From Dysidea avara (lineage: Eukaryota; Porifera; Demospongiae; Dictyoceratida; Dysideidae): 64,000 nucleotides of DNA. The stretch lies in contig NC_089281.1 in assembly GCF_963678975.1 (NCBI RefSeq), forward strand, positions 11,247,277-11,311,276, in the 5' to 3' direction. The notes under the pieces are model-generated. The model was not told the DNA's origin and ran no database searches. It was given only the letters and a program-made list of their open reading frames with translations. A program made the position numbers and the translations under genes. Of the stretch, positions 1 through 10,702 are shown piece by piece (positions within the stretch are counted from its first letter, which is position 1; each line of letters opens with the position of its first letter).

Positions 1-227
1 GGCTTTTTTTTTGGAAGTATAAAATTGTAATAACAACATAGAAGTAGCTATAGTAAACAAAACATTAAGTAAAATCAGTTCCTTAAACGTGACTCCACCC
101 TAACTAGATCCATTGGAGGTGGAGTTCTGTCAAAGTGACCGGATGATGACCAAGCACCATGGATACATGCAATAGCAGAACGCAACAAAGAAAAGGAAAG
201 ACAGCAATGAAGCCAGCCCAGAGTAAC

Positions 228-550
228 CTAGTAATTACCCCCCCCCCACTTATTGGACAAAAGAGAAGCCAGACATTTGTAAAAGATAGTAGCTTCATGA
301 GCCAGACCTCCAGTAGCGGAAAAAACCAAGGGAGAGAATGAGGCGTGTTCAACTTCCCGGATACGTTGGCCATAAGCACACCGTTTGATGTTCTCATGCT
401 TTTTATAGGCAGCAGACAATGATGAGCATTTATTTGAGGCAGCATAAGGATTGAAAACTCTGACATTGACAAAGCTTTTCTCTGGTTGACCACCCCAAAA
501 ACCATTCATCACAACATCCAGACGAACACCATCTTGAGTATTCGAAGTAG
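228..550 (-). pseudogene. Retroelement-type ORF, C-terminal fragment
   Basis: The minus strand reads as the C-terminal part of a transposable-element protein, with an NGFWGG motif, a DVRVFNP-like motif (here NVRVFNPYAASN) and a VEHASFSPLVFSATGG stretch. I recognise this as a recurrent invertebrate mobile-element ORF, probably the nuclease-like tail of a retroelement, but cannot assign the clade. The 5' continuation of the same reading frame lies at 2133-2300, on the other side of a hAT insertion that has an 8-bp target duplication. It is a dead fragment, not a host gene. Confidence 0.6.
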
Positions 551-558
551 CGAGAGGG

Positions 559-2132
559 CAGTGCCAGCCTTAAGGGTAGACAAGGTAGGCAGCTGCTAGT
601 CTCGCGTGGCCAGACCCTTTTCGCGCAGCCGCTTATCGATTGGAAATTATAAGCGCCGTGTTACAAGGGTCTGGAATAGTTCATGAACGTGAAATTTTTC
701 AACACGTTATTGGTGACAATTGATTGATTGGGTAACACCTAAGATACAAAATGCAACGTGTGTTCCCTTGAATCTTTAGTCTGTTTTGATCAACAAATCC
801 ACTTAAAACCTTTCGCCTACTTTCCTTGTAACTCGAGATGAACTGAGCTTGTTTGTCTTTATTCAGCCGTACTTGTTGAAGATTCAGTAGTAGGTAGAAG
901 GAAAAACCTACACGGGTCGATACTCGTTATCCCCAGAGGTCTTCTTCAGCTCATTCTTCAGTAATCAGAACACTTTGGCGAGTAAGGGATCGCATGAGCC
1001 AATTTACACTCCCCAACCACTGGGGATTGTAGATTTTTTTAAGTCCGTGAACTATTCCAGACCCTTGTAGCGTGGCGCTTATAATTTCCAGTCGATAAGC
1101 GGCTGCGCGGAAAGGGTCTGGCCACGCGAGACTAGGCGGCTGCTTAGGGCCCCGGGGCTAAGGGGGCCCCCAAAGCTCTAAAACTAGTTCTCAAACTACA
1201 AATTTAGTAACTATAACACTAGGTAACTCTTACTTTTAAGAAGATAGAATTATAATATGCAACTTATCGCTCGAGGTATGCATCGCCCATAAGTATGAAT
1301 CACGTGATGTAGACTATACTGGATGCATTGGTGGCTGCACATGACATTCATTGTACTGTGCACTAGGATGCAGCCATGCACATTAGGAATTCATTTAATG
1401 TCATTAGCCGCTACAATGCAAGAAACCACATGATTGTGTTGATTTAAATCGCACAATGGAAGTCAGATCTCGAGTGGCAGTTAGGTTATTTGCTTTCAAT
1501 TGCTGATGGATGTTAGTAGTCACTTTGTGCACGGTTAAGTTGAATGCGTGCACTGATTTTCTGGGGCGCACAGTGGCGCACTGAAATAATCATGGATACT
1601 TTGTTTGTGCTAGAGTGGCCAAAGTCTATGACAATACATGGCTACTTTGTGAACCAAGAACGTAGGGTTGGAGATATGTTGGATGGATTCCATTAATATC
1701 TATAATGTTGTAAGTGGAAGCTGCTGTATGGAGTGATCACAAGATCAGATGGACTACTCTGTGCGCAGGTTGTGGTTTGATAACTGCTTGAAGTAGTGGT
1801 AAGACTCTGCAAAGATTGAAGATGATCATAGTAGTACAATAGCGTATAATCATGAGTTATGAGTTTACACAATCACATTTAGCGTAGTTTGAGATAGAAT
1901 ACACTGCAGAAACAGCAGTATGCATACACGTAGATGGCAGCTATAGCTAGTATCACGACAGTCCATGCTTAGGATAGTCTTTATACAACAAGCATATAAA
2001 TGTACCGTATGTTATGTATATCCCTATGTGGGTTAAATGTTCTTGCATAGGAATGAGATTAAGACCACATCCTCTGGGGGGCCCACCCAGTTTACCTTGC
2101 CTAGGGCCCCAGAATCTCTAAGGTCGGCCCTG
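559..2132. mobile_element. hAT-like DNA transposon with 8-bp TSD, inserted in a retroelement ORF
   Basis: The ends are imperfect terminal inverted repeats (CAGTGCCAGCCTTA at the left, the complement of CAGGGCCGACCTTAG at the right). They are flanked by a perfect 8-bp direct repeat CGAGAGGG at 551-558 and 2133-2140, the hallmark of hAT insertion. No transposase was seen, so it is non-autonomous. A second element (597-1134) is nested inside it. Without the hAT and one TSD copy the flanking minus-strand retroelement frame becomes continuous, which supports the boundaries. Confidence 0.85.
597..1134. mobile_element. Long-TIR MITE, MULE-like, nested in the hAT
   Basis: It has terminal inverted repeats of roughly 85-90 bp starting TAGTCTCGCGTGGCCAGACC on both strands, with a few mismatches. 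It is flanked by a 9-bp near-perfect direct repeat, GGCAGCTGC (588-596) and GGCGGCTGC (1135-1143). Long TIRs with 9-bp duplications are typical of Mutator-like elements; that assignment is inference. No coding sequence was seen inside. Confidence 0.7.
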
Positions 2133-2300
2133 CGAGAGGGTACTCATCTGGATTTGAGACAGGTTGCATTTCAGGTTCAACTATGACCTGAGAACAAACT
2201 TCAGTCAACAGAGAAGCTGTAAGGTCCCTGATATCATTGTGTCTCAAAGTAGGAACTCCACCCTTTGGACATGACAGCACGTGCTCTACGGAGAAGGAGA
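2133..2300 (-). pseudogene. Retroelement-type ORF, upstream fragment
   Basis: The minus-strand reading contains LSCPKGGVPTLRHNDIRDLT and a following LLTEVC motif, the part that lies N-terminal to the NGFWGG segment in this mobile-element ORF family. The frame runs into the hAT insertion at 2132 and resumes in the 551-228 segment. The upstream end is cut at about 2300, where another repeat (2303-2865) begins. Confidence 0.6.
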
Positions 2301-2302
2301 AA

Positions 2303-2865
2303 TGGCTAAGGCTACAGACTTGATTTTTTCTGTTTGACGTCTTTTCGTCCCGAGACGTGCCTTTTGGCATACCGCACTACGTACAATGCACGCATCATAG
2401 ACTTACCTTTGTCCTCCTTCCTTTTTTCTGACAGCCAAAGGTGTCGATTTGCAGTAGCGTGATGCATGGCTTCCCTACAGTACATTTGTACACAGAAATC
2501 GTCCGTATTTTCTGTGGTGACTGGACTGATTGCAGAGATGATTCTAACACTGTTTTTTGTTTGTAACGCCGTGTAATGGACTGACCATAGCTGAAAGCGA
2601 AGCATAATAGCTGCTGCACTTACAAGGCAGTAATTGATAGTTGGGGGTGCATGAATCATCGTATTTTCGTGGTGACTGGATTGTTGCAGTGGCATTTCTT
2701 TTACTGTTTTTCGTCTGTAGTGGCTGAACATAGCTGAAATCAAAGCGTGATGGCCACTGTACTTTCAAAGCAGTTTGTGATGGTTGGGACGCTCGTTCAG
2801 ACGAAAACATTAATACCAGCACCATATCCTTTCTTTTGATGCGGTATGCGTGGGTTGAATAGTGT
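2303..2865. repeat. Dispersed repeat shared with 21561-22130
   Basis: The stretch beginning ATGGCTAAGG and continuing through GTGCCTTTTGGCATACCGCA recurs, diverged but collinear, at 21561-22130. In both places it is followed directly by a foldback element beginning near ACAAACAAGT. Open frames in it differ between copies and show no recognisable domain. Confidence 0.6.
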
Positions 2866-2869
2866 TACA

Positions 2870-3102
2870 AAAAAAGTAAACAAACAAGTTAAAGGAAAAA
2901 TTAGAAATTTTAAATTCAATTAGAGATCATAGAAAAAAAAAGTAGGGAAACAAGGGAGGTTGCCTACACCTCCAGATATACTAGTGAACATTTAATCCCT
3001 AATCTAGTCTGGATATAGACTAGATTAGGGATTAAATGTTCACTAGTATATCTGGAGGTGTACCCTAATCAAACTTAAAATTTTTCCTTTAACTTGTTGT
3101 AT
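2870..3102. repeat. Foldback MITE with a perfect 46-bp-arm palindrome
   Basis: The outer arms (ACAAACAAGTTAAAGGAAAAA against TTTTTCCTTTAACTTGTTG) bracket a perfect inverted repeat: 2965-3010 and 3017-3062 are exact reverse complements with a 6-base loop. It belongs with the ACAAAC(A/T)AGT foldback family seen at 22143, 39771, 44575 and 45293. Confidence 0.7.
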
Positions 3103-3770
3103 TAAACGTCAAATTGATTAACCAAAGAGAATGTATGCATGCACATCTGAGTCACTGACTTTGATCTCACAATCAAATGGTAAAATGTGACCCTATTTTG
3201 AAAAATCATACATTTGGGCACATTGGCCAATTTTCTTTTTATAGCTACAATGAAGTACTGAGTGGTTATCTACCTTGTGTGAAAATTTTGTGATGATACA
3301 ATGAAGCATTCCAAAGATATGGTTAATTTACTATCTAATACATAACAAACTAACTTTCCATTATCAGTTTATAGTACTGCATAGTGATTAGGTGTGACAA
3401 ATCACTTTGTTGACAAAGATCTCCATTTTTACAATCTAATTAAATGGATGAAAAGAGATCCTTGAGAGTTTAATCATTTGTTCTTTGTGCTTTTCCTCAA
3501 TTAAATCACTTGTATTATTGTCTAAAGACAAGAAGTTATTTGGTTTGGGAATGAACAAATCACCCAATTTGTATAGGTAATCACACACATTTGAGCACAA
3601 TTTTGGCTGTTACGAGTACAATTATTCCATAATTGCACGAAAATGCGTGTGATTGCCTACTAATCATATAGTGACCACCCTTCATGGTTTGTAGTACACA
3701 TCTATCCAGTTCTATGTGGCCATTAACTTCTACCAGGTGATTGCATCATCCTTCTTTGTATTACATCATG
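3103..3770. other. No gene seen
   Basis: AT-rich sequence without a convincing exon. The only structure noticed is a small inverted repeat, GTAATCACACACATTT near 3582 against AAATGCGTGTGATTGCC near 3640-3658, probably a decayed foldback element. Confidence 0.5.
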
Positions 3771-4045
3771 TGTTGTTGCACTTAAAAGGCTTCACGTGTC
3801 AGCCATTCTGGTTGGCTACTCAAAACGTCTACATATGTTGCACTTAAAAGGCTTCTATTGTCAGCTTCTTTGTTTGGCTATTCATTATATCACTTTCTTG
3901 TTGCACTTAAAAGGCTTCTGTTATTCCGCTATTTTATTGGCTACTTTACAGTGCAATTACAGAAACAAGGCCATGCGATTTGGGATTAATTGCACTCCTA
4001 CTATTGAGACTAATGTATGGCAAATTAAATCATTATGTGATTAGT
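3771..4045. repeat. Dispersed repeat with internal GCACTTAAAAGGCTTC units
   Basis: The unit TGTTGCACTTAAAAGGCTTC occurs three times at roughly 65-bp spacing, followed by a segment reading CCATGCGATTTGGGATTAAT. The same arrangement recurs at about 12552-12815. The frames are not conserved, so it is treated as non-coding repeat. Confidence 0.65.
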
Positions 4046-4877
4046 AAGTTAATTGCTGTCCGATGCATTGTGAAACTATTACATGGTCTGATATAATCGA
4101 GTATATCTCCTAGAGTAAAGAAGCTATGGGTGTGAAATTTCACAGCAAGAAGGCTTAATAGTTGCTTTATCAGATATGCAAAATACTTTTAAAAATTTGC
4201 TGAAATTGTTAATTGAGTATTCCCACAAATTTTTCATCTGCCCAAATGTATGGTTTTCCAAAATATGGTCACAAATTATGTTAGATGATAAATTATCCTA
4301 TTGCTTATTATGTGACTATACATTCTATACTTATATAATACTGAGAGACACACAAACATGCACACAAAGCAAAACAAACACAAAGCAAAGCCTCCAGTAG
4401 GCATGCAAAATGCAGTTGTTGCTTAGCAAACCACCACTGGGATGCCTATGTTTCACTCAGAGATACTGCAGGCAAATCCTCCTGGGGTAGGACTATAGTA
4501 TAGCTTACAGGAGGACTGTCCAGGTCTCACTGAGAGAGCAGTGCTTGAATTGAGGGTATACGGGAGTATACGAAGTATACCTTGATAACAATTTTTGTAA
4601 ATTAGTATACCTTGATAGTCACGGCTAGCCAAGTATAAGGTAGCTACAGTGTAGGTACCCCTCAGCAAAGAGCATCCATGAAACATTAGTTACTATATAG
4701 TAAGACATATTCTTACTTGATGTAACGTGATTCTCGAGCCAATTGATCCCCCAAGGAAGCTAATCCCACAATCCTCAAAAATTCCCTTTCATGAGAAGTG
4801 ATAGTTAATTTTCCAAGTATAATCTACTTTAGCTAGATTTATATGTAGAACTATATTATCTACCCCCTCTACTGTAG
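4046..4877. other. No gene seen
   Basis: Low-complexity AT-rich sequence. A run of related ATAC-containing words near 4555-4610 may be decayed tandem repeat. No splice-bounded coding segment could be supported. Confidence 0.4.
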
Positions 4878-5031
4878 ACCGCATGTGTCTATCAAGGAAG
4901 CAATTGGTGACGAATCAGCTGATGATGACGAAAGGCAGAAAATTAAAGCAGTGAAGAAGAAGAGTCATATAGCTAATGATGCTAGTGTATATACAGAGCA
5001 AGTACCAACTAACAGTGACACATTTACTTAG
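4878..5031 (+). CDS. Possible orphan terminal exon, unknown protein
   Basis: A pyrimidine-rich tract ending CTACTGTAG is followed by an open frame of 51 codons ending in TAG. The frame is acidic then basic, with GDESADDDERQK followed by KAVKKKSH. The composition looks like coding sequence and unlike the surrounding repeats. No upstream exon could be joined to it, so it may be a relic or chance. No family was recognised. Confidence 0.25.
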
Positions 5032-5179
5032 TCGGAACCGGAAATGTGGCTGGATAAAAAAAAACCTTCCCACCTTGGCTTATTTGTCTAAATCATAAAT
5101 TGGGTTGTAAAGAGTTACCGTCTTTAGGTATAGATGCTGCAAAGAGTATTCATCTTTCTCGTGAATGGCAGTCAAACTT

Positions 5180-5680
5180 ACCACCGATATCATTCTCAAA
5201 AAGTTATAAATTTTTCAAAATTTCCTTATAGACTTTATTATAGTATTCATACTTCTTGCATTGTATTTTCATAAACATTTATTCAAAATCGCAATCTCAA
5301 AAAGTTAATTTTTCAAAATTTTATTGAGCAAATCTTATACTATACTAATTCTAGATCTGTTATGTGGCTAAGTATATAGCTACTATTAGCATTCATACTT
5401 CTTCCAGTGTTGAACTCATCAAATTTCAGTCAAGATTGCCACCAAATAAAATATTATAATCTCAGAATGTTAATTTTCAAAATTTCTATGGGGAGCAGTC
5501 TAGGTCTTTACACTATAGCTATAATTTGGCTTTTTAGCTCAGTAGCTATACTATTAGCATTCATATACTTCCAGTGTTGAACTATCAACAAATTTCAGTC
5601 AATATTGCCACCAAATTCAATCTCAGAATGTTAATCTTCAAAATTTCCTGGGGGAGCATGCCCCCAGACCCCCCTAGAAA
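5180..5680. repeat. Diverged tandem repeat, about 165-bp period
   Basis: Versions of the phrase AATCTCAGAATGTTAATTTT followed by CAAAATTTC recur near 5191, 5290, 5459 and 5621, with CATTCATACTTCTTCCAGTG between them. The last unit runs into the GCATGCCCCCAGACCC phrase that also occurs in hAT-like MITEs of this window. Confidence 0.55.
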
Positions 5681-6049
5681 GCTCATGCTTCGTATTTTGC
5701 AGAGTGTGCTTTGAACACTGTGGAATGATTTCCAGTACCTGTGAGCCTTAGCAAAATCCTGGGTCTGCCCTTGATAGTATACCCTCATATAAATTTACAA
5801 TTCGAGCACTGAAGAGGCCACAGAACCCACAACAAATTAACCCCCAGCACCACCAAGCGAGACTGACAAAGACAGTGGGGAATTTGCTTCACAGTTAATA
5901 ATACTGGGTACCTGCATGCATGTTGATGATACAGATGGGTGAGCTACTTTCCCAGTTGAAACCAGGCCACTAATCCCCATAGAGTCGAAACTGGAGTAAT
6001 GTGATTGAAGTTTGTTGCTTATGCAAGGAAACAACCACAGCAACTTGGC

Positions 6050-6125
6050 ATAACCATAGGCATCAAACCTGGAATATTTTGCCAGGCTGGTGCTCTAGCC
6101 ACTTGACTATGCTACCTGTCTCCCT
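6050..6125 (-). repeat. tRNA-derived SINE-like segment
   Basis: On the minus strand an A-box-like AAGTGGCTAGAGCACCAG is followed at tRNA-like distance by a B-box-like AGGTTTGATGCC. There is no credible cloverleaf acceptor stem. A CT/CA microsatellite adjoins it, so it is best read as a degenerate tRNA-derived SINE rather than a tRNA gene. Confidence 0.4.
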
Positions 6126-6133
6126 GTCTCCCT

Positions 6134-6134
6134 G

Positions 6135-6219
<85 letters not shown>
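6134..6219 (+). repeat. (CT)n(CA)n microsatellite
   Basis: CT dinucleotides run into about 33 CA units with one interruption. Open frames across it are artefacts of the repeat. Confidence 0.95.
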
Positions 6220-6221
<2 letters not shown>

Positions 6222-6484
6222 CAAACTGTCATAGAAACTGCATGTAGTAGCTAGCTGAGTTAGCTACCTATACTGTACTGAAGTACTCCACCTGGGTCAC
6301 TAACTTAGCTTTCTTGACAATAATAGCTAATTACATAATTACACGCACGAACACATATATATGTATTCACTCACGATGCAGGACACATAGGCTATAGTTA
6401 TAAGTAGAGATTATGATTATAATCTCTACTTGAGATTAAGCAGCAATTTTTGTAGCTTAATTGGGGTGAGCCTGAGCGAGCCGC

Positions 6485-6735
6485 ACAAATGGCAGTAATC
6501 ACTCGTACGTACGACCGTACGTCTGACCATTCCCGAGAGTTTACGTAATGAACACGGACAGCCCCACACTGGTAGTGCTCAACTGGTACGTACGACCGTA
6601 CGTCTGACCATTCCCGAGAGTTTACGTAGCGAACACGGACAGCCCCACACTGCTACAGTAGTGCTCAACTGTACGTACAACCGTACGTCTGACCATTCCC
6701 GAGAGTTTACATAACAAACACGAAACAGTGCGCCA
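6485..6735. repeat. Three-copy tandem repeat, 80-90 bp unit
   Basis: Three near-identical units each contain an ACGTACGA/CAACCGTACG palindromic core, then CTGACCATTCCCGAGAG and TTACGTA. The first two continue into ACACGGACAGCCCCACACTG. The unit is rich in CpG compared with its surroundings. No coding sense was found. Confidence 0.85.
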
Positions 6736-7045
6736 CATGGCTTAGAATTTGTCACTTCGCTCACAACTTATTCTTATCTACATTGATATGGACAAAGAAG
6801 ACCGTCTTGGAAGAAGGCCGGAAGAGAACGAGACAAGGCGAGGAGGGAACACTGCCTGGTGAATGCCCGAGTGAATGGTACGTGCGTCACGTTCACCCGC
6901 GAAAACTTCCTGTATGAAAAAGGCCATATTTGCACCATTTGGCTTAGAATTTGTCACGTGGGTTACAATCTATCTATATAGACATGGACAAAGAAGACCA
7001 TCTTAGAAGAAGGCAGGGAGAGAACGAGACAGGGCGAGGACGGTA
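6725..7045. repeat. Direct repeat pair
   Basis: A segment of about 130 bp (TGGCTTAGAATTTGTCAC through GACAAAGAAGACC to GAACGAGACA) occurs at about 6738-6860 and again at 6938-7045 with modest divergence. It directly follows the tandem repeat and may belong to the same duplication history. Confidence 0.6.
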
Positions 7046-7580
7046 GCAGAAATGCCAGATGAAGCAGAGGCATGAAAGGCAAGTAAACACCTGATAGATG
7101 CCATGCACACTCGCAGAAGAGAGCATGCAGTTGGCCAATGAAACTGCAGAAGACAGGGAGATAAGTCCTAGCTGACTATACTTCCACACAGTTATGTAGC
7201 TATACACTGGCAGGCCACTGAGCCCGGCTCCCAACTTAAACTTTTTTCACCTTCCTCCACTGAGCTACCTCTAGAGTAGCCTGAGCACTTCTGTTTGTAT
7301 AGCTACAAACACACACACATTAAACGCTATTCATGGAAATACAGTTGATGCCACATCACTTTTTACACAGCTCAGGCTCGCCCCATCATGCTTTTAGCAT
7401 CTGTCTAGTTATCATCAAGAGTTCATAATATTTGTATGTATAAACTCTTGTTATCATGTAGCTATCTCAGTGTCGGTTATCATAACAAAACTGAATAATC
7501 TAGCTAGTACTAATGCATCCAGTATACGTACAGCGGTAGCTACTGTATAAATGACATAATGATAATTGATATACTGATAC

Positions 7581-8239
7581 CTGACGTTTCCCTTTGAATA
7601 CGTGCACCACTTCAATCATGTAACTGTATCTAGAGAAACTGGATGAAGAATTACTGAAACCACGGCCAACTACCTTTGCTGAGAAAACATCACGGGCAAA
7701 CTGGTAAGGCCACTCCAATTGGTAATTATGTTTCTGGTCCACCGCCCGCATCCTTTTTTGGAGAATGTGAAATTTCAGAAATACATGAGAAAAATGCCCG
7801 CATCAGCTTTTTGAAAAACCTGGATTTCAGAAACAAATATTGGGCTGCAACAAGTATGCTAAATCTAACTATCTTATCAGTGAAAACCTGCAAGAAATGG
7901 GCGGAGTGTATAGCACAGATCGATTTACTCTGATAGAACATTCAGTAAATCACAAAAAATACTCTAATTGAGCAGTCACTTCATTGTTGCTTTGTTGCTG
8001 AATTCCGCCCGCCCGCACCTAAAACTGATTTTCAAAGGACCAGAAACATAATTACCAATTGGAGTGGCCTAATCATGACATGCAGACTGTAAGTTATTCA
8101 AATAAAATGATTCTACAGCGCAAGAACATCCCAACACTGCAACGATATGGCCACAGGACAACAACGACAACCAGAAAAGTAACACCACTCCTGTCATTGC
8201 TTGCAAATCGCGTCTCGCTGTGAACAGACTATAGCTCAT
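7581..8239 (-). pseudogene. TIMP/NTR-module gene, exon 1, interrupted by a MITE
   Basis: Minus strand from ATG at 8239 (or the in-frame MTG at 8197, which matches the MTG start of gene B). It encodes a hydrophobic signal peptide ending in VLG, then CSC at the presumed mature N-terminus, then ACHDYQFARDVFSAKVVG, a serine run and RYSYMIEVVHVFKGKRQ, ending at a GTATCAG donor at 7580. The CxC start, the Cys about 16 residues on, the DVFxAKV strand and the EVxxVFKG strand are the layout of a TIMP/netrin N-domain. The donor is at the same codon and phase (0) as in the NTR exons of genes A and B. A 362-bp MITE (7708-8069) splits the exon and puts a TAG at the junction. Without the MITE and one TSD copy the exon is 98 whole codons. 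No second exon was found downstream, so it is called a pseudogene, though a polymorphic insertion is possible. Confidence 0.75.
7708..8069. mobile_element. PIF/Harbinger-like MITE, TSD TAA, inside a coding exon
   Basis: The terminal inverted repeats are about 33 bp, GGCCACTCCAATTGGTAATT and onward, essentially perfect at the other end. A 3-bp duplication TAA lies at 7705-7707 and 8070-8072. GGC-starting TIRs and TWA duplications are typical of PIF/Harbinger. There is no transposase inside. Nearly identical arms suggest a young insertion. Confidence 0.85.
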
Positions 8240-9587
8240 GTTCAATACTCTTGGTCAATGACGTCAAGTGTTACGTCATAGTTAACACCGTTCTGTGTGA
8301 AATCATTCGACACTTTAGGTAGTTATACTAAGACTATTATTATCATCAAATTGTTCAAAGGGGTACACAAAAGGCATGTGCCTGTACTAGCTACGTATAG
8401 CTATATACACAGTACAAAACTGAAGCACGAAACAACAAAGTTAATCGACGATGTGCGCGAGGCAGCTAAGGGAAAACTTACCGAAAGACAGAATTCAGTT
8501 GTGAAAAATAGATAGCTAGCTGACGAAAACCCGTCCATTTCCACATTGTATAAATTACTAGGCAGCCAGCTCAAGTGGTAAACTCGAGGGTAAACTTTGT
8601 TGTGGATGTTGAAAGAGTTGCTGAATGCGCCCCCAGCGCAAGGTTGCCGGATGACTGCATGTCATTTAAAAAAAAATAATTTTGTTTATTAAGGCTGTAC
8701 AGCACAAATGCTGAAGGTCTGTAGGACACCTCAGTCCTGGTCCTACATCCGGTGTAACTTTTGTAACTTGAGTCTTGAAATCTATCTGTGAGAAGATAGT
8801 GTTGCATGCCCATTCAGTTGCAGCTCAGACGAGAGCATTTAGATACACTGTCCAGGCTGCCAGCTATAATTAGATTTTACCCATCTAGCAGTAATTCTCT
8901 GCACTCTTTCAGTAGTATATGTGTATGTTTTTTGATAGATAAGCTAGGGTCCCAAACTGAGGATGTGTATACTTTAATTTAGACCCAGATAAATAGCAGA
9001 TCAGTTTTACAGATTCATTACATTTGTTTAAATTATACACCTCACAAAGTTTAGTGCCTTTATTGCATTACTTGAAATGTCGTTAATATGTGGAGAGAAT
9101 GATATGGAAGATTCTAGAATGAATGACTCAGTATAGTTCGCAAATAATCTGATAGCTAGCTACATGAAGAGTCATTTATGTGTAACAAAAGGCCTAAAAC
9201 TATTCCTTGACTCAACATGAACATGCATCTTTCTTTGAACATCTCTGCATGTCCAACCAGTGTGTGGTATGTTGGTGACTCTTAAAGATCAATAAATCTG
9301 CAAAATCAGTTATCTAATTGGTCTGCTGAACTGCATAGTGATACAATTAGCTACACACCAACCATAAAGTAAAGCATATATGTATTCAGCAGATTTTCTA
9401 TATTAATGGAAACAATTAGGCAAAAGCTCAAGAAGCACCCCAGTTAAGAAGTTGGGGTGTCCAATTGTTGCAATGTCTGCTACACCAACAGATGAGCAAA
9501 TTCAGTGTTTGAAGCAGCGATACCTCACAAGCCTGGTAGTCAAAATTAACATACTGTTAGTTGTCACTGCATGTGACTAAAATAGTG
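8240..9587. other. No gene seen
   Basis: An intergenic stretch upstream of the TIMP-like relic. A polyA-like run near 8670 and several stop-rich frames are present. No splice-bounded exon, hairpin or TIR pair could be supported here. Confidence 0.4.
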
Positions 9588-9734
9588 AGTATGAATTAAT
9601 GTCATAAATATTATCTGTGGATACAGTAATACTATATATCCGTAGATAATAGCAAGAGTATCCATAGATTATTTACTCTTGATAATAGCTATATGACATG
9701 AATACTATGAATATTTATGACATTAATTCATGCT
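9588..9734. repeat. Foldback repeat
   Basis: The outer arms AGTATGAATTAATGTCATAA (9588) and its near-exact reverse complement ending at 9734 enclose a second inverted pair around TATTATCTGTGGAT/ATCCGTAGATAAT. This is a small foldback MITE. Confidence 0.65.
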
Positions 9735-9802
9735 AAAAATTAGGAAGCTATAAAGTAAAGGACAAGCTTATAAAGTTTCTTTATACTGTACCTTTATAAG
9801 TC

Positions 9803-10702
9803 CAGGGGCGGATCTAGGATTTATAAAAGGGGGGGGGGGGGCTAACTCAAGGTACTAATCTCTTGGATAGAGGTGTGCGAAGCATGCTGGAACCATAGAT
9901 AGTATATACTATCTATGCTGGAACTAGGGGGGTCTGGGGGCATGCCCCCCAGGAAATTTTTGAAAAATAGACACTAAAATACTGCAATTTGGAGACATTT
10001 CCACATAAAATTCATAAAATTTTCTGCCTGTAGATATTTTATATACTGCCTTTAGATTATAGGTATGGCTCTCTGACTCTGAAGTATTTTGCTAATGGAA
10101 AAGTTTGGATAGGTACAGGCAACCAAGTACATGATGCACCCCTCTCACAATTGCACAACACTGAATAGGTGCATGTTAGAATACTAATATTGAAAGTGGA
10201 AAATTTTGAAATTTGAACAATACAAGATTGAATCTGAGAGCATTTTCAATGGAAATTGTGTACCTGAATTAAGTATTGTCATACATATTAACTACACAAG
10301 TAGATGAATGAAGCCCTTTAAACAGACCAATGTACTTCATTGTATGTATAGGTGCAGGCAGATTTGGAAAAATTCCATAACAGAACCAACTACATGTTTC
10401 CAGTGAATGTTCTATTAGAGTAGTTAGCTGACTGCTCTATTAGAGTACCTCGATCTTGTACACCTCCAATGCTGATCCGGGTCCTTGTTGCATAAACTTT
10501 AGCATAAATCCACTGATAATACCTTGGAAAAATGTTTATAAGGTGGTTTTATGAGTATTTGTATTATTAGTGATCATATAATTATGCTAAGACAAAATTT
10601 CATTATAATACTCAGCATATTGATCAAGTAAAGCCTGAATATGAAGGGGGGGGGGGCTTCAGCCCCCAAAGCCTCCCCCCCCCCCCCCTGGATCCGCCCC
10701 TG
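9803..10702. mobile_element. hAT-like MITE with CAGGGGCGGATC ends, 5-bp TSD
   Basis: Inverted ends CAGGGGCGGATCTA and the complement of CAGGGGCGGATCCA are flanked by AAGTC at 9798-9802 and 10703-10707. Long G and C homopolymers lie just inside each end, and the interior carries GGGGTCTGGGGGCATGCC and a CTCTATTAGAG motif. The same end type and 5-bp duplication occur at 13525-13845. Confidence 0.7.

Noticed and set aside
104-512. Overlapping open frames on both strands at the left edge
   Set aside because: Only the minus-strand frame at 228-512 with NGFWGG matches a known mobile-element ORF; the others are shadows of it.
2312-2825. Open minus-strand frames of 74-143 codons
   Set aside because: They lie in a dispersed repeat whose other copy (21561-22130) does not keep the frames.
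6001-6234. Plus-strand frame ending in a Thr-His run
   Set aside because: Artefact of the CA microsatellite.
6974-7340. Possible second exon of the MITE-disrupted TIMP-like gene
   Set aside because: A splice-bounded cysteine-containing frame (LYKQKCSGYSR and onward) exists, but it does not show the CG and CxxxxxW pattern of the NTR second half and part of the region is a direct repeat.
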